DNA from: Sphagnum magellanicum
Lineage: Eukaryota; Streptophyta; Sphagnopsida; Sphagnales; Sphagnaceae
Direction of reading: 5' to 3'
Length of the DNA: 64,000 bases
Assembly (NCBI GenBank): GCA_021904315.1
Contig: CM038916.1
Location: 7,529,065 to 7,593,064, forward strand
Shown here: piece after piece, positions 13,415 to 25,400 of the stretch
How positions within the stretch are numbered: the first letter of the stretch is position 1
How the letters are laid out: the number at the start of each line of letters is the position of its first letter
Program-made: the position numbers and the translations under genes
The notes under the pieces: generated by a model
Seen by the model: the letters and a program-made list of their open reading frames with translations, nothing else
The model's database searches: none
What the model was told of the DNA's origin: nothing

Positions 13415-14529
13415 AGCCCGGGTTCAGGATGAAGCCATAACTGGAAATGGCTAACACTAAACGATACATTTCTCTCACTGATTTGCCCAACATTCTGAGA
13501 ACCAGTTCGACCCATATCAAATCAAACTGTGAATGATTTGAAGAGTGCCATGTGACTAATATATATATCTGCAATTGTAGTTTGTGAAGAGGCCAACAAG
13601 TGTTCCTGATAGTTCAAATGATCTGCCATCTTCATGTCAAGTGTTCAAACTGAGCAAGCCCTTAAAGAGTTAGACACAGTAAGCTATAAAACACCCTTGA
13701 ACTTGGAGTTTTTTTCAGCTTTCTGTCCAGTCCGATAATATTTCAAGGGGAAGCATCAGTAGATAAAGAATGGTGATACTAACACAAGAAAAAAGCTTGA
13801 AGAAGAGGTGGAGAGTCATCTGGTGTATAGGTGGGTTTTCTTGGTTAAAATTCTCTTTGAACAAAGATGCTGAAGATATCTTGTTTTTTCACTTGAGTAT
13901 TGAGGTGCAATGTTGTGCTTAAGATCAACATTGCTGGGAACTGATGCATATTACTGTTGAAGGTCTCTGAGCATGTGGCTGACACTGGAGTTTGAACTGT
14001 GCAGCAATGTTGTGCAATGTGTTCTCTCTTCTCTAGGGTTGGCTTTTCTCTTCTTCATGCTTGCTAATTAGGTGATGTTATGTTGTCATATTGCTTTTGA
14101 AGGGTCTCTAAATATGTTGAAGATGCTGGAGTTTGAACTGCCCTGCAAATCAGGGTTTAACTTACTGTGTGTCTAACCAATTTTTCTTCAAGAAAATGTT
14201 GAAGAAACTTTCTTGAAAATATGAAGATATCATTTGCCTACAGTTGGACGACAATAATATCTGCCTTGATTTGCATGGAATTGTTCAAGATGATTTCCCC
14301 CAACTGAAGCTAAATTTTCCAACAGTGATGGTACTTCTTTGTTAAAGACTGAACCAGCATTTGAAATTCATAAATTTCTTGAAGTAGTTGTATCCATTGC
14401 TTGTTGTCTTTGTTTGAGATGAGGAAAAGGAGCCCCATGTAAATGGCATAAACCCTGAGTTATGGGAAAGAAAAGAAGTTCACCATCTCCAGTTAATGTG
14501 TAGGGTACCGCACAAGGAGCAGAGCATAA

Positions 14530-14565
14530 GAAATAAGAACCTGCCTAGGGCAGGTCACTTATTTC
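14530..14565. repeat. Short two-stem hairpin
   Basis: Outer arms GAAATAAG / CTTATTTC and inner arms CCTGCC / GGCAGG are perfectly complementary, with a three-base loop and 2-3 unpaired bases between stems. No U-run follows that would suggest a Pol III terminator. The role is unknown. Confidence 0.7.
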
Positions 14566-15580
14566 TGGAACTCCCTGACTCCGGCGAGGGTGTTACTCAG
14601 CATAAAACCTCATGGAGTTGATGAGATTACCGCCCTTTGGGGTTGGATGAGTAGTCATTACTTCGCCATGAATTAGAAGGATTAAAGATATAGACCCCCT
14701 TAAAGGCCAATGAGGCATCAATTCAAAGGAGATTTGATCATAAACTGGACTATCCCTCCTTTTTGCTCACATTGGTGCTCCATCTAAGTGAAGCTCTTCA
14801 AGCCTTGCTGCTGCACCATGTGAAAGAGATGTCTAAATCAGTTTGACTCTACATGTGTGAAATGGAAAGGAAAGGCTCTAAAACACTTTGGAAAAATCCC
14901 CACTGGATTTTGTTTTAAAAAATTGTCTTGATAATTTCAAATCTAACCCCAAGCCTCATCCTCTTACCAATTTCTGTGAAGAAAGAAAATCACCATGTCC
15001 ATCTTCAGCCCTCTATTTGTGATGGCATCTTGATGGACCCCAATCTCTTTAAATAGCCAACATAGTTTCTCCTAATCGTAAAGTATCTCACAACCTTAAT
15101 TCCAGAATGGAAACACTCTTTGCCAGAACCCAACATTTTCAACAGACACACTTCTTTGGCGGAACTCCAAAGGTCATCATCATCCATCATCATCACCAGC
15201 ATCCAAGGTTCTATCGAAGCATGAAAGAATTGTGAGGTACCTTGACAGTGTGGCAGCTGAAGGGAAAAAGGCCAGCTTTGAATTGAGAAAAGCATGAACC
15301 CATGACGAGTCACACACAGACTTCATGCAAATGAACATGTATATAGAGGTCAGAGGTTTCCAGACCTGTTTCTACTCACCTGGACATTTGTTTCCGACTC
15401 TTTTAAACAATCTCTTTCATACACCAAAATTCCATTTCTAGCTGCAACAATTCAAAACGTTGGGTTGGGAGGGACAGTGCCGGTTTGGTGTAGTATTAGT
15501 GTACTAATATACAGAGTGTATTGAATAGACTTGTGTGTCTGTACAGGTGCGCAGAAAAAAATGTTATGGGCAATGAAATT

Positions 15581-16045
15581 GCTGGATTTGGTGGTTTGAA
15601 TTTGTTTTCTTAGTTACCTTGAGTGAACTTACGATTCAAGGTGTAATAGGGTTACGAAGGTTTTTGACAGAATTTTAGAGGACCAATGGAAATGGTGGAA
15701 AGGGACCATGATTTTCAATGTTCAGCAAAGTAGAGTTGTGTGTAGGCATGAAGATTTTTGTTTCAAGCTGATGGGATTGTTGGATTTGGTGGTCTAAAGT
15801 TTTTTTCTTAGTTATCTTGAGTGAACTTATGATTCAAGGTGTAATAGGGTAATGTAGGTTTTTGACAGAATTTTAGAGGACCAATGGAAATGGTAAAAAG
15901 AGACCATGATTTTAAATGTTTAGCAAAGTAGAGTTGTGTGTAGGCATGAATATTTTTGTTTCAAGCTGATGGGATCGTTGGATTTGGTGGTCTAAATTTG
16001 TTTTCTTAGTTATCTTGAGTGAACTAATAGTTCAATGTGTAATAG
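15581..16045 (+). repeat. 198-bp tandem repeat, 2.3 copies
   Basis: Units start at 15581, 15779 and 15977 with the sequence GYTGGATTTGGTGGTYTRAA, exactly 198 bases apart each time. The two full copies are about 90 percent identical by eye. The third breaks off near 16045 after AATGTGTAATAG. No coding frame runs through the units. Confidence 0.9.
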
Positions 16046-18150
16046 CAAATTACATTCAAGGTTCTAGCACATTATTTGTGCACTTTGTTTTGTTTCATAC
16101 AAGGTGGGTACTAATATTGGATATTTTTTTCAAAACTTTTATGACATGTTTGGTCTTTGTATTGAGTTTTAAAGCCTGGATGCAAGGTTGAATGGTTCAT
16201 GTGGACTATAAAAATAGTTCATATGAAGTTTATGTTATAACTGTTAAATTTGTAATTAAATGTCATGTCATTAGTGGTGTGGGGATTTGTTTTGTTGTTG
16301 TTAATGAACCAATAAAATCCATATGAATGAGAGCTCAACTGAACATTTCAAAAACATGGGCCTCTAAAAGAAAAATATAAAAATAAAATTAGAATTCAAA
16401 TGAACTTATGAAAATAAGGTCTAATTTGGACCATTTAAAAATTCATAACTAAACTTTTACTCAAATTTTCAGATGAAAGCTTTTGGATATATGAGTTTTA
16501 AAATCCATAACATAAAACATATTTAATCATTCCAAATTGTTTGGAGTGACGTTTAATATCAATGCTTTTATTTAATAAAAGTATAATTGGAGAATTAATC
16601 CATATGTTGGAACTTCAAAAGTCCATTGTAGAAAATGAGTGTACTTTTACTTAAAAGTAATCACAAATCTATTTTCATAATCAAGTTATTAATTTAGAAC
16701 CAACTTCCAATTGGCAAATTTAAGACTAACTTCTTTGATGCACATGAAACATTTAAACAAGATGGGTACTGGAAAAGTGAAACTATGTCACAAAAAGTGA
16801 GTTGCTCAACCTTGCTTGCACCCAAGATTGACTAGTACAAGATAGATACATACTTGATATTGAGATTGGTATAGTAAGATTGGCACAAGGTTTATCTGTC
16901 ATCATTTGTAGAGTGCTTACCAAAAAGCCACTACACAATCTAACACTTCCTCTTGATTAGTCAAATATAATTGCTTGCTCTAGGCGGTTTGCTCTTAGAT
17001 GGCTATGACCTTTTTTACAATCCTAGTTTCATGTTTTTGATTGATCAGATATTTTGAAATTTGAGTGGTCTACGTGGTGTGCTATTAAATAAGTTAACCT
17101 TTACAACCCACTCCATCTTTTTTGTTTCCTCGTTTGGGTGGTGGAGCATTTGTGAGCATCATCCCAAAAAGGATTTAGCATTGCTGACGACAAGTTATTG
17201 AAAAAAGCTCTCAATACAGTTTAAAAATATAGGAAAAAAATTTAACACTAGGAACCTGTCTTACATCTGATGTGACAAAATCTGGGGAAATTTTAAAGAA
17301 TCTGTGAGAGAATATTCTGCTTTTAACGTTTTGGGGTGCAATGTTGTACCAGTTGGCATGAAAAAAAGGAAAAAGGCTGAGATTCACAATTTCATGTTTG
17401 TGGGTTAGGTGAGGCTTGGGAAGTAATCTTAGAAGTGAGAAATAGGTACTCTTGTGCAGGGCCAAATGCCAAGTATGGGTGGAGCTCCTTTTAGGGTATT
17501 ATAGCTCCAATGCAATGTAAGAGATTTCAATATTGATGCATAGAAATCAAACAGTTTGGTAAATCAATAGCACTCCGAGCTCAGAGCCACCGCCATCCAC
17601 GACAACCAACACAAAAAACCACAGAAAAGTAATGAAACCAAAAAAAAAAAAAACCACCCAATTTGAACACCAGGAAGCAAGGAACAACTATATATATATC
17701 TTGCCCAGCTTCTTCAGGAGGCACAAGAATCACCCACACAATCTCTATACCTCGTGAGGTTTGCAAACTGAGAAAGTTCCCATAAGATCCAGATTCCAAC
17801 AAGTCTCTAGCTACCATCACTGCAAATGAATTTTACTGTTGTTGTTCCTACAGTTCTGCTTCACAGCAGAGCAAAGCATTGCATTGCATTGCACTAGTGC
17901 CATGAGTAGCTTTACCAGGAGCAGCTCCTTCACCTGCACCTGCAGCTACACCATTGCACGTAACAAAAGAGCGAGTGAGTCGAGTCCATGATTCATTACA
18001 TAGTTAGGGTCAGTTTCCATGTCTGCCGCCCACCTACTATCCATCTGCAACTAATTTGTCCAAATTATGGGTGAGAGGGTTCTTATGATCAACATGGAAG
18101 AATTTTTTGATGAGGAGCAGCAGCAGAAGAGCCTAAACCTTTGAAATTGA
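16046..18150. other. Intergenic DNA, no confirmed gene
   Basis: The segment is AT-rich to about 17.2 kb. From 17.58 kb it is less AT-rich and probably includes the 3' flank or UTR of the lipid-transfer-like gene on the minus strand. A minus-strand frame at 17581-17820 opens well for its first 40 residues and then runs into low-complexity Phe-rich sequence. It could be a downstream exon but has no recognisable domain. Confidence 0.45.
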
Positions 18151-18154
18151 TCAT

Positions 18155-18499
18155 TCAGGCGCAGTTAAAGCCTCCGCGTCGCTGCGGATCGCAGTAAGTG
18201 GCAATCTGCTTCGCCCTCTGAACTCTCCCCTTATTCTGACTCTGACCTCCGCCATACTCGGCGTACAGAGAGCACAGACACTCAGTACTGAGAGCCCTGA
18301 CCTCATTGCAGCAGTATGTATCCGGATCCGCTCCCTCCAGGGCGTTCAGGCAATCTCTCAGCGACTGAGGCGTGCACGGCGGCTGCTGCTGCTGGGCATG
18401 AGCCACTTGCTGAGGAGATGCTGCCAAAATAGCCACCAACACCACCACAAGGCAAACTCCTAAGACATCAAGGAAGCTCTTCTTTCCAGCCATCTCCAA
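18155..18499 (-). CDS. Non-specific lipid-transfer-like protein (8-Cys motif)
   Basis: This single open frame encodes 114 residues. The first ~35 form a secretion signal: a short basic start, a Leu/Val/Ala-rich core (about 12-30) and an Ala-His-Ala cleavage-type site before a Gln run. The mature part has the eight-cysteine pattern C-x-C-x-CC-x-CxC-x-C-x-C (PPC, RDC, YCC, TECLC, TYC, NCA). This motif defines plant lipid-transfer / 2S albumin / protease-inhibitor family proteins, which form a four-disulfide helical fold around a lipid pocket and act in the apoplast. A C-terminal GPI-type tail is absent, so it should be a soluble secreted protein. A TATA box lies about 140 bases upstream. The eight-cysteine assignment is firm; the subfamily and ligand are not known. 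Confidence 0.85.
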   Translation of the reverse strand: MEMAGKKSFLDVLGVCLVVVLVAILAASPQQVAHAQQQQPPCTPQSLRDCLNALEGADPDTYCCNEVRALSTECLCSLYAEYGGGQSQNKGRVQRAKQIATYCDPQRRGGFNCA

Positions 18500-18640
18500 A
18501 ACTCAAGAAATTGACCACCCCAATTACTACAAAACTCCTCACAGAAGATCAGAGTTAAAGAACCAATGCAGGTCAGAAGTGAAAGGAAGCAGCAGCTGCT
18601 ACGTTGAGTGTGACTTCAACTATCAAAAGCTTGATATCTA

Positions 18641-18647
18641 TTATATA
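18641..18647 (-). promoter_or_regulatory. TATA box of the lipid-transfer-like gene
   Basis: On the minus strand this reads TATATAA. It lies about 140 bases upstream of the start codon at 18499, which allows a 5' UTR of roughly 110 bases. A second TATA-like site, TATAAATA on the opposite strand near 18939-18946, faces away from the gene; no product was identified there. Confidence 0.6.
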
Positions 18648-18659
18648 GAAGAAAAGGAA

Positions 18660-20062
18660 AGGCTTGGGTAGATATTAGATACAACCCAAGTCTTGTGTCT
18701 ATCTTCTGATGCTAAGAGGAAGCAGCAGCTGCCGCTGCAGAAGAAATGGAGACTCTCGCAGGGGTCCTGTTGTGCAGGAGGTAGGAATATTTTCTCCGAA
18801 AGTACCAGCTGCAGGCGGTGACTTGTGACTGGTACACTACAAACAAAAAGAATGCTGTCTGACAGAGAGTCTTTGAAATCCCTGGAAATATTGCAAACTT
18901 CATTAAAGGCACTTGGTACGTAGCATTTAAGAAACTGTATAAATAGGTAGAGCAGCACCCAGTAGTGTATGCTATCATCAAAGTGAAGCTCAAAACTCAC
19001 ACTGCTGGAGTCTAGTCTAGTCCAGTATGAGTGACCAGTTAGGGGGTTGCTGCTGCTTGCTTTTACAGCTCTAGAATAAAATTACTGTCATTTCATATAT
19101 GTACTTAACATAGTTGGTTGTTACTTGTCTTTCTCAACACCTAATCTCCTTGAATGCATTTAATTGTTGTTTGCAATGCAACTATGTTTTATCATGGTGT
19201 GCTCAGCAATTATGTATAATGGAATTAATGCATGAGGGGATGTGCTCTTACTGGAATAAGGGCACCTGCAAGATGGAGCCAAGGGTTTGGCCTGATTCCC
19301 ATAAAGCCACCCCCTCTGGACTTTACACAATGTAAAAATTGTTGTGATTTTTTTGAATGTTTTTTATTTCCAGTGATACTTTGCAGGTACCTGATGACTC
19401 ATGATAATTGGTGAGGTACCCACTCGGTATCAACCAATATAAAGTAAACAAGGGGTGTGTCACAATGTGGCCTTGCCATTTAGATTAAAACGTATCTTAA
19501 GGCGAAAGAAGAATTATGGAAACTCAAATATTTCACCATGCAAAAAAATATAATCTTTCAAAATTCCTCTTAAAGAAACCAAAACCCTTCAAACGATAGT
19601 TCTATAACTAATCTCCAGTTTCAACACAAGCCAAAATACCATCTTTCAAAAATAGACCTGCTACTTAGGGGCAAAAATCCCTTGAGCTACTATGCTCTAG
19701 AATGTATCTAAACACAATATCCTTGCCTTGCTAGCAACCTTTGTGTACTAGTCTTGGGTCATATTTTCAATTGTATTTCAGAGTTGCTAATTCAAGAGAT
19801 AGGTAATGGTGGACACTACCCATCATTAATTGCAGGAAACATGTTTTTAATCATGATTGATATTAGTCATAGTTTGCTAAATACAGGACCCATCCAGACT
19901 GAAGTACTGAATACTAGGTAGTCATCCACCCATTGAGGAAGTTTGTTTGTTTGTTTGTTTGTTTCTCATGTTGAGAACTCTCAAACCAAGGTGCCACCCA
20001 TGGCACTCTCTATATTGTAACAAAGCCCTGTTTGAGTAAAGGTGTACAGAGGCGGTCTTGTA
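18660..20062. other. Intergenic DNA upstream of the lipid-transfer-like gene
   Basis: No coding gene is recognised. A segment at about 18712-18735 repeats the GGAAGCAGCAGCTGC sequence found at 18587-18601 in the lipid-transfer 5' UTR, suggesting duplication of the promoter/UTR. The rest is ordinary AT-rich DNA with one GTTT microsatellite. Confidence 0.5.
19941..19964. repeat. (GTTT)6 microsatellite
   Basis: Six perfect tandem copies of GTTT. Confidence 0.95.
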
Positions 20063-21184
20063 GTGTTTAGACCTATAGTGCAAGAGTTATTGAATAATTT
20101 TCTCATTAAAATTTCAATCAAATCAAAACTAATTTTTTTAGGGCATGGGCTATTGGGTATTGTTGGAAATTGCTCAATTAGTAAGATCTTAGGGAGGTGG
20201 TTTCATTAATTCTAGACCTAAGGTGTGTAGAAGATATTGAATTTTGAATAATCTTCGTCATTGAAAATTCAATAAAAACTCAAAATTCAAATTCAATTAG
20301 TTGGGCAACAGGTTCACACTTGGGCCACCGATAGATACCACAATAAACATTTTACTTGCAGGAGCAACAATGTAGTGATCATCGTATGGTAAGGTTTAGG
20401 ATAAAACCCTTGAATTCAAAAAATTACATGCACACATAACAATGATATTAGGAAGATTTTGAGCTGTTCTTATAATCATAATCATTAACTTTTCTTGGCA
20501 CTAGTGGAAATTTAGTACGTGTTTTGGGCACTTCGTGTCCAACTAGTTGTTCACCGTTTTTAAGAGGACCATGTTCAATAAGAAAATTGAAATGTATCTT
20601 AGTTTTTCGCATTTGATTAGGTGCTCATCAATCTTGCCAACTACTTAATAAGATTTTTCACACATGGACCGATTACACTTACTGTAAGGACCATTAGTTA
20701 TTTGGATCATTAGGCTAATTTATATTTGTATGAATCAATCAACTAGGGTTTAAAAACACAAAAGGTTGTGAGCCATTTCAAGTTATTGATTTAACTTGTA
20801 TTGCCTTGTGAAGACTAGGTGCTATTGAAGAACATGTGTACAGATATAATTGGTTAAATTGAAAAATATTATATTTTTTCATTCAAAGATTAATGGTGTA
20901 GCATGTGCCATTGGGCCAAGTGTGAGCTTGTTACACAACTAATTTCACCTTCCAAAACTAATTTTTATTATTAAGTTGAATTTTCAATGGCAAAAACTAC
21001 TCAAATTTTGATAGTTCTCACACCTTAGGTCTAAAAGTTATGAAATCACAAATCACCTTAGGGCTTTTCAACAATTGCAAAATCATGTCCTAATTTTCCC
21101 CAGAAATTAGCTTTGATTTTGTTAAACTTTTAATGACAAAATTGTTCGATATTCAATAACCCTTTCTCCATAGATCTACACATT
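20063..21184. repeat. Long degenerate inverted repeat (foldback-like)
   Basis: A left arm of about 270 bases (20063-20330) is matched in reverse complement by a right arm at 20908-21184, with roughly 580 bases between. Shared landmarks run in opposite order: TTAGACCTAWRGTG, GGTTATTGAAT-like, CATTGAAAATTCAA, TTAGTTG..AACA and TCACACTTGGGCCA. The arms differ by many substitutions and indels. No coding frame lies between them. The structure fits an old foldback or MITE-type element, but no target duplication is clear. Confidence 0.6.
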
Positions 21185-22364
21185 ATGAAATGACCTTAAT
21201 AAGAGCATGTTGTGGTCATTGTGATTTGGGAAGTCTAAATGTGACAAACAAAAAAAAACTACCTTCTTTCATAGATAGATGTTCATTTTTACCAAGGACG
21301 TTATGCCAATGACCTTGATTCCACCTTGTGCATTAACACATGAATGGTAAGAGTAAAAATGGAATGCTATAAATCAATATAAAGAATTGGCTACAAAACA
21401 AGTTTTAAATCACATTTTTCCTAATAATGAATACATACACACACAATTAATAATTACAATGTGGAAGTTACATATGAACATATTAACACATATGTATGTG
21501 AAATTAGTATCATAAATTCAACCATAATTAGCTAACCATATACAATAAACCACCTTTATAATATGCCCATTTTAGTCACATTCTTATTTGAGTCACATTT
21601 TTTTGGTAACCATCCATTTTAGTAAGAAACACCATTTTTTAGAGTCTCTATCACATTTGTTAGTAGCACAAAATATTTATAATTTTAAAAAAAAATGTGA
21701 TCATAATGGGAGAAATCTAGAACAAATATTAGGGTTTTATAAATTGTAGTTCCTTTGACATTGTTAGTGTTGTTTTGTGATCAAGTCATGCAAACTAACA
21801 CCAATGAATCTAGTTGAAGAAAAAAGAAAAAGAAAATTTCAACGCAAACAAGCAAAAAATGTGCAAACTTGCCAAGAAAACAAAAAATCCTAATTAAAAC
21901 ATCTAGTTAGCAAAAAAAAAAAAGCTAATAATTAAGGAGCTCAAACTCAATGTAAATCATAACATTCAAATAGGCAAGAATCACAATCTTCTTCAAGTCT
22001 AATAATGCATAGTAGACTTTAGAATAACCCATATACAAAATTTAAACCATTGGCACCTTTATTCCAGCATAGAAAAACTGTTTTGTAAGATTTTTTTTGT
22101 TTATAGTCACAATCTTGTAAGGGTTTATATGGAATGTGATTATATATACATTTAAATCACAATTCATTAGTGTCACAAGAAAAAAAGTGGTCACCAAAGG
22201 TGTGATTATTAAAGGGGTTTATTGCAGTTAAATAGATTTGTCTAAACTTTATAGTTGTTATTTTGTCATGAATTAGGATTAAAAACAAAAATTCTTATCA
22301 CTATTTATGACCTCCAATGGTAGCCAATCATATAATATGCTTCATAATACTTGTTCCTAAAGTC
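21185..22364. other. AT-rich intergenic DNA, no gene seen
   Basis: No open frame with protein features and no RNA gene or clear repeat was seen here. Confidence 0.6.
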
Positions 22365-22459
22365 ATGTTTTTCTTTGGGTCAGGATAATTTCTGACCGAT
22401 ACCAAAATCTATACGATTTTGGTATCGGTCAGAAATTATCCTGACCCAAAGAAAAGCAT
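22365..22459. repeat. Near-perfect 45-bp hairpin with 5-base loop
   Basis: The arms 22365-22409 and 22415-22459 are complementary at 44 of 45 positions, around a TATAC loop. The stem core reads TTTGGGTCAGGATAATTTCT on the left. Such identity in an otherwise decayed region implies recent origin or selection. It could be a small foldback element or an inverted-repeat small-RNA source. It is much shorter and more perfect than most plant miRNA precursors. Confidence 0.9.
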
Positions 22460-25400
22460 ATTAGCAGCCTTTTTTTAAGGAATTTTCTTTCCGAGCCACA
22501 GTGCTGATTATTGAACATAGAAAGATGTAGAAAAATTGGTGATGGTTCTTGTGAAGATTTAGCCAAATCTGGCTATAAACCATATATGAAATATAAATCT
22601 TTAATCACCCTTTGATATATTTTGCTACACACTAGAAACCAAATATAGGGATATGGCAAAATTTTAAACTTTTTTCTCAGTTCTGATTATTGAAAACCTT
22701 CAAAAAAACACTTCATTTAAAAATTTAAAAATTTTTAATTTCGCTTTTTGGAGAAATTTCGGCAGTTAAAAAAAAAGGCTGCATCCCAGGCTTGTGAAAA
22801 GGTATTGGTTGTTTTGGATTTTTATGCTTTGTTAAGGCCTCTGCTTTTGGAGGGACACTAGGCCAGGATGAACCAGCTCTTACACTAGTACCTGGACTTT
22901 CTGGAATGAGCCTTCTTTAGTGGGTGCTAGAGGGTCCCTAAACCTCTTGTAAGGTTACCTATCCCAATATTGCCCTGGTGTAGGTGGCCTTAATTTTTGA
23001 GTTGTGATGTGAAATCCATAGTTAGGTCATGAAATGAAGAAGAAAAAGTTATGTGTCTATATGTCTTTTCATAATATCCTAAGATTTGTCACAATTGATT
23101 AAGAGATAAGAGAAGACTCTAAGGTTGCCCCATACACCATTATCCCAAATATATTAACTCTCTTGTAGGGTCACCCATCTCAATATTAGGTATTCTAGTG
23201 GAAGTGGGCTTCACTTCAAAGATCTTATGGAAAAATCATAACTAGGTCATGAAAGGAAGAAAAAAAGAGTTTTTCATCATAACATAAGAGGTGTCAAAAC
23301 CCATGAAGAGATTTTAAAAGATTATCAAACAAACCTTTTCAAAATTTCAAAAGATAAGAGTACTAATTTTAAATCCAATTTTGAAAAAACCAAAAAGAGA
23401 TGTCACACAACTTATGAAGAGATACAAGATAAAAAAAAGAGATTAGAAGACAAAGCTTTTAATTTTCAGACTAAAAGTCACTCTAAATTTGATAAGTTTT
23501 TGCTCCCTTGGTCCAGAAACTGCAAAGTAACAAACATGCAGACCTCTTGTTGAGAGCTTTGTGGTTAGTACCAAAAGAGGAGAGAGGGGGACCCCCACAA
23601 TTTGGTCAAACAAACAAAATTTTCATAATCTTGATATATGGATAAATTTAACCCTGGAAATGTTATATTTGGAGTCAGAAACCAAAAAGAACTACTACTG
23701 GTTTTGGTGCTTTCAAAAAACCTCATAAAGAACCGATGATTGTATACCAAAAAATTGAAAAAATCATGATTATATATCAAAATCTATTATTTGAAAATGT
23801 TGAGAAGCAATGGGCAAATGAATGAATATATTACCCAGATTGACAACTCAAAGATAGCTTAATTCTAGGGGCAGATTTAAGACTTGCAAGTGGGTCATTC
23901 AATTTCAGTTGTTACGCATCATCAAATGCATCATCAAATGACAACTGATTTGATTCGTAAAGTCTTTAAGCATTAAGTCATATCCACCACCACCACCATG
24001 TCTCTTGTGTCTTTACTACAACAACTTTCCCATGACATGCAGGGTTAGGTAGGCGTTGACACTGTCAATCAATGCTACTACCTATTTTGTCCCGAAGCTC
24101 GCACATGCATACATAACCTATTGTTCCTCCCTTTCACCTTCCAGATGGGTGCTTTTCCTTTTGTAAAGTTTGGCAGGGTTTCATCATCTCACACATACCT
24201 ACTTTCTTCTTATTAGTGCATGCTCGAGTCTAGTACAGTATTGCAATTTGCAAGTGCTACGTTCTGTCAAGGTGGTGGTGTTGGTTGTTGTTGTTGTGGT
24301 GGTGGTCATCGCCAAGCTTGTATTTTTCTTTGTTGTTCTCCACTTCTCTCCATGAAGTAGGTTTTTTTTTTGGGGCGAAATTTGGCTTCCTGGCTCTAAC
24401 CCCCTCCCAAACAACAACCCAAAAACAAAAAGCCAGTGCCATTCATAGATAGGATTTAAAAAAAAAAATTTAACTTTGAAAAAAAGGGCCCAAATTTGCC
24501 TTATTTTGAGGATTAAAAAAATAAAATCAGAATAGGTTTAAGCATGTCACCAAAATGTAACAAGATTCCTAAATTTTTCTAGGATAGGAGGATTCCTAAA
24601 TTTTTGCACATTATAGTAGTCAAAAAATGTTGTCACAAACATTTTTTTTTAAAACTATGTGATTTAAAACTTCCACCAAACCAATATTTTAAATTTTTTT
24701 TGTAGATTATACTCAAAATAAAATAGTTCAACTATCATATAATGTAATTGTAAAAATGTTACATTTTTTGATTGATATGATTAAATAATATGTTTGTGAA
24801 AAATTAATATCTATATCAATATATTAGAAAGTGAAAATATATTCTTTAAATGATTCAAATAATTACAACACTTGATGAAATATTTAATCATATATTGAAT
24901 ATGAGTTGATTGTACCAATTCAATTCCATATGAAAAGTTTCACTCATGTGACTTCACAAAAACACATTTGGATAAAGATTTTTATTCAAACAAACATAAT
25001 TATGTTGAAAATTATTTTTTGTTGAAAAATTATGTTATAAACCTTTGTATCAAAATTCATTTTATATATTTATCAAAATGCTAGATGAAATAAAAAAAAC
25101 ATTGCCCCCAAAATGACACAAAATGTATTAAAAACATATTGCATTTTCTTGGTTAAAGTGGCTTTTCCTAAGTGTGTTTCACCTTACTTTCGTTCTTGAT
25201 TAGTGTTGTTGTTGTTATTTCTTTTGTTTTGTTTATAAAAAAAATGAATTATGAAGTACATGGGTTGACTATATGCACAAGAAGGCTTAGTCAATTTTGA
25301 ATAGAAGTTAAAGGGAGAAATAGAAAAATTTAACATTACTCCTATAATTTGACGATTTGTTGGAACCTATTCTATAAATATGGCGAGTTTAGATTTTTTC

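Larger units (their letters stand above)
13251..15580. other. Intergenic or transcribed non-coding DNA, no clear gene
   Basis: Composition is intermediate, less AT-rich than the left third of the window. I found no recognisable coding domain. The segment contains the G-rich tract at 13393-13414 and the hairpin at 14530-14565. An open frame on the minus strand (15005-15313) has no recognisable features. The region may be UTR or intron of an unrecognised gene starting near 12.4 kb. Confidence 0.4.

Noticed and set aside
13263-13574. A minus-strand frame with a Pro run
   Set aside because: The Pro run is only the translation of the G-quadruplex tract, and no domain is present.
24199-24442. Frames with poly-Val or poly-Thr/His on both strands
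   Set aside because: They are produced by the GGT/GTT triplet repeat at 24272-24308.
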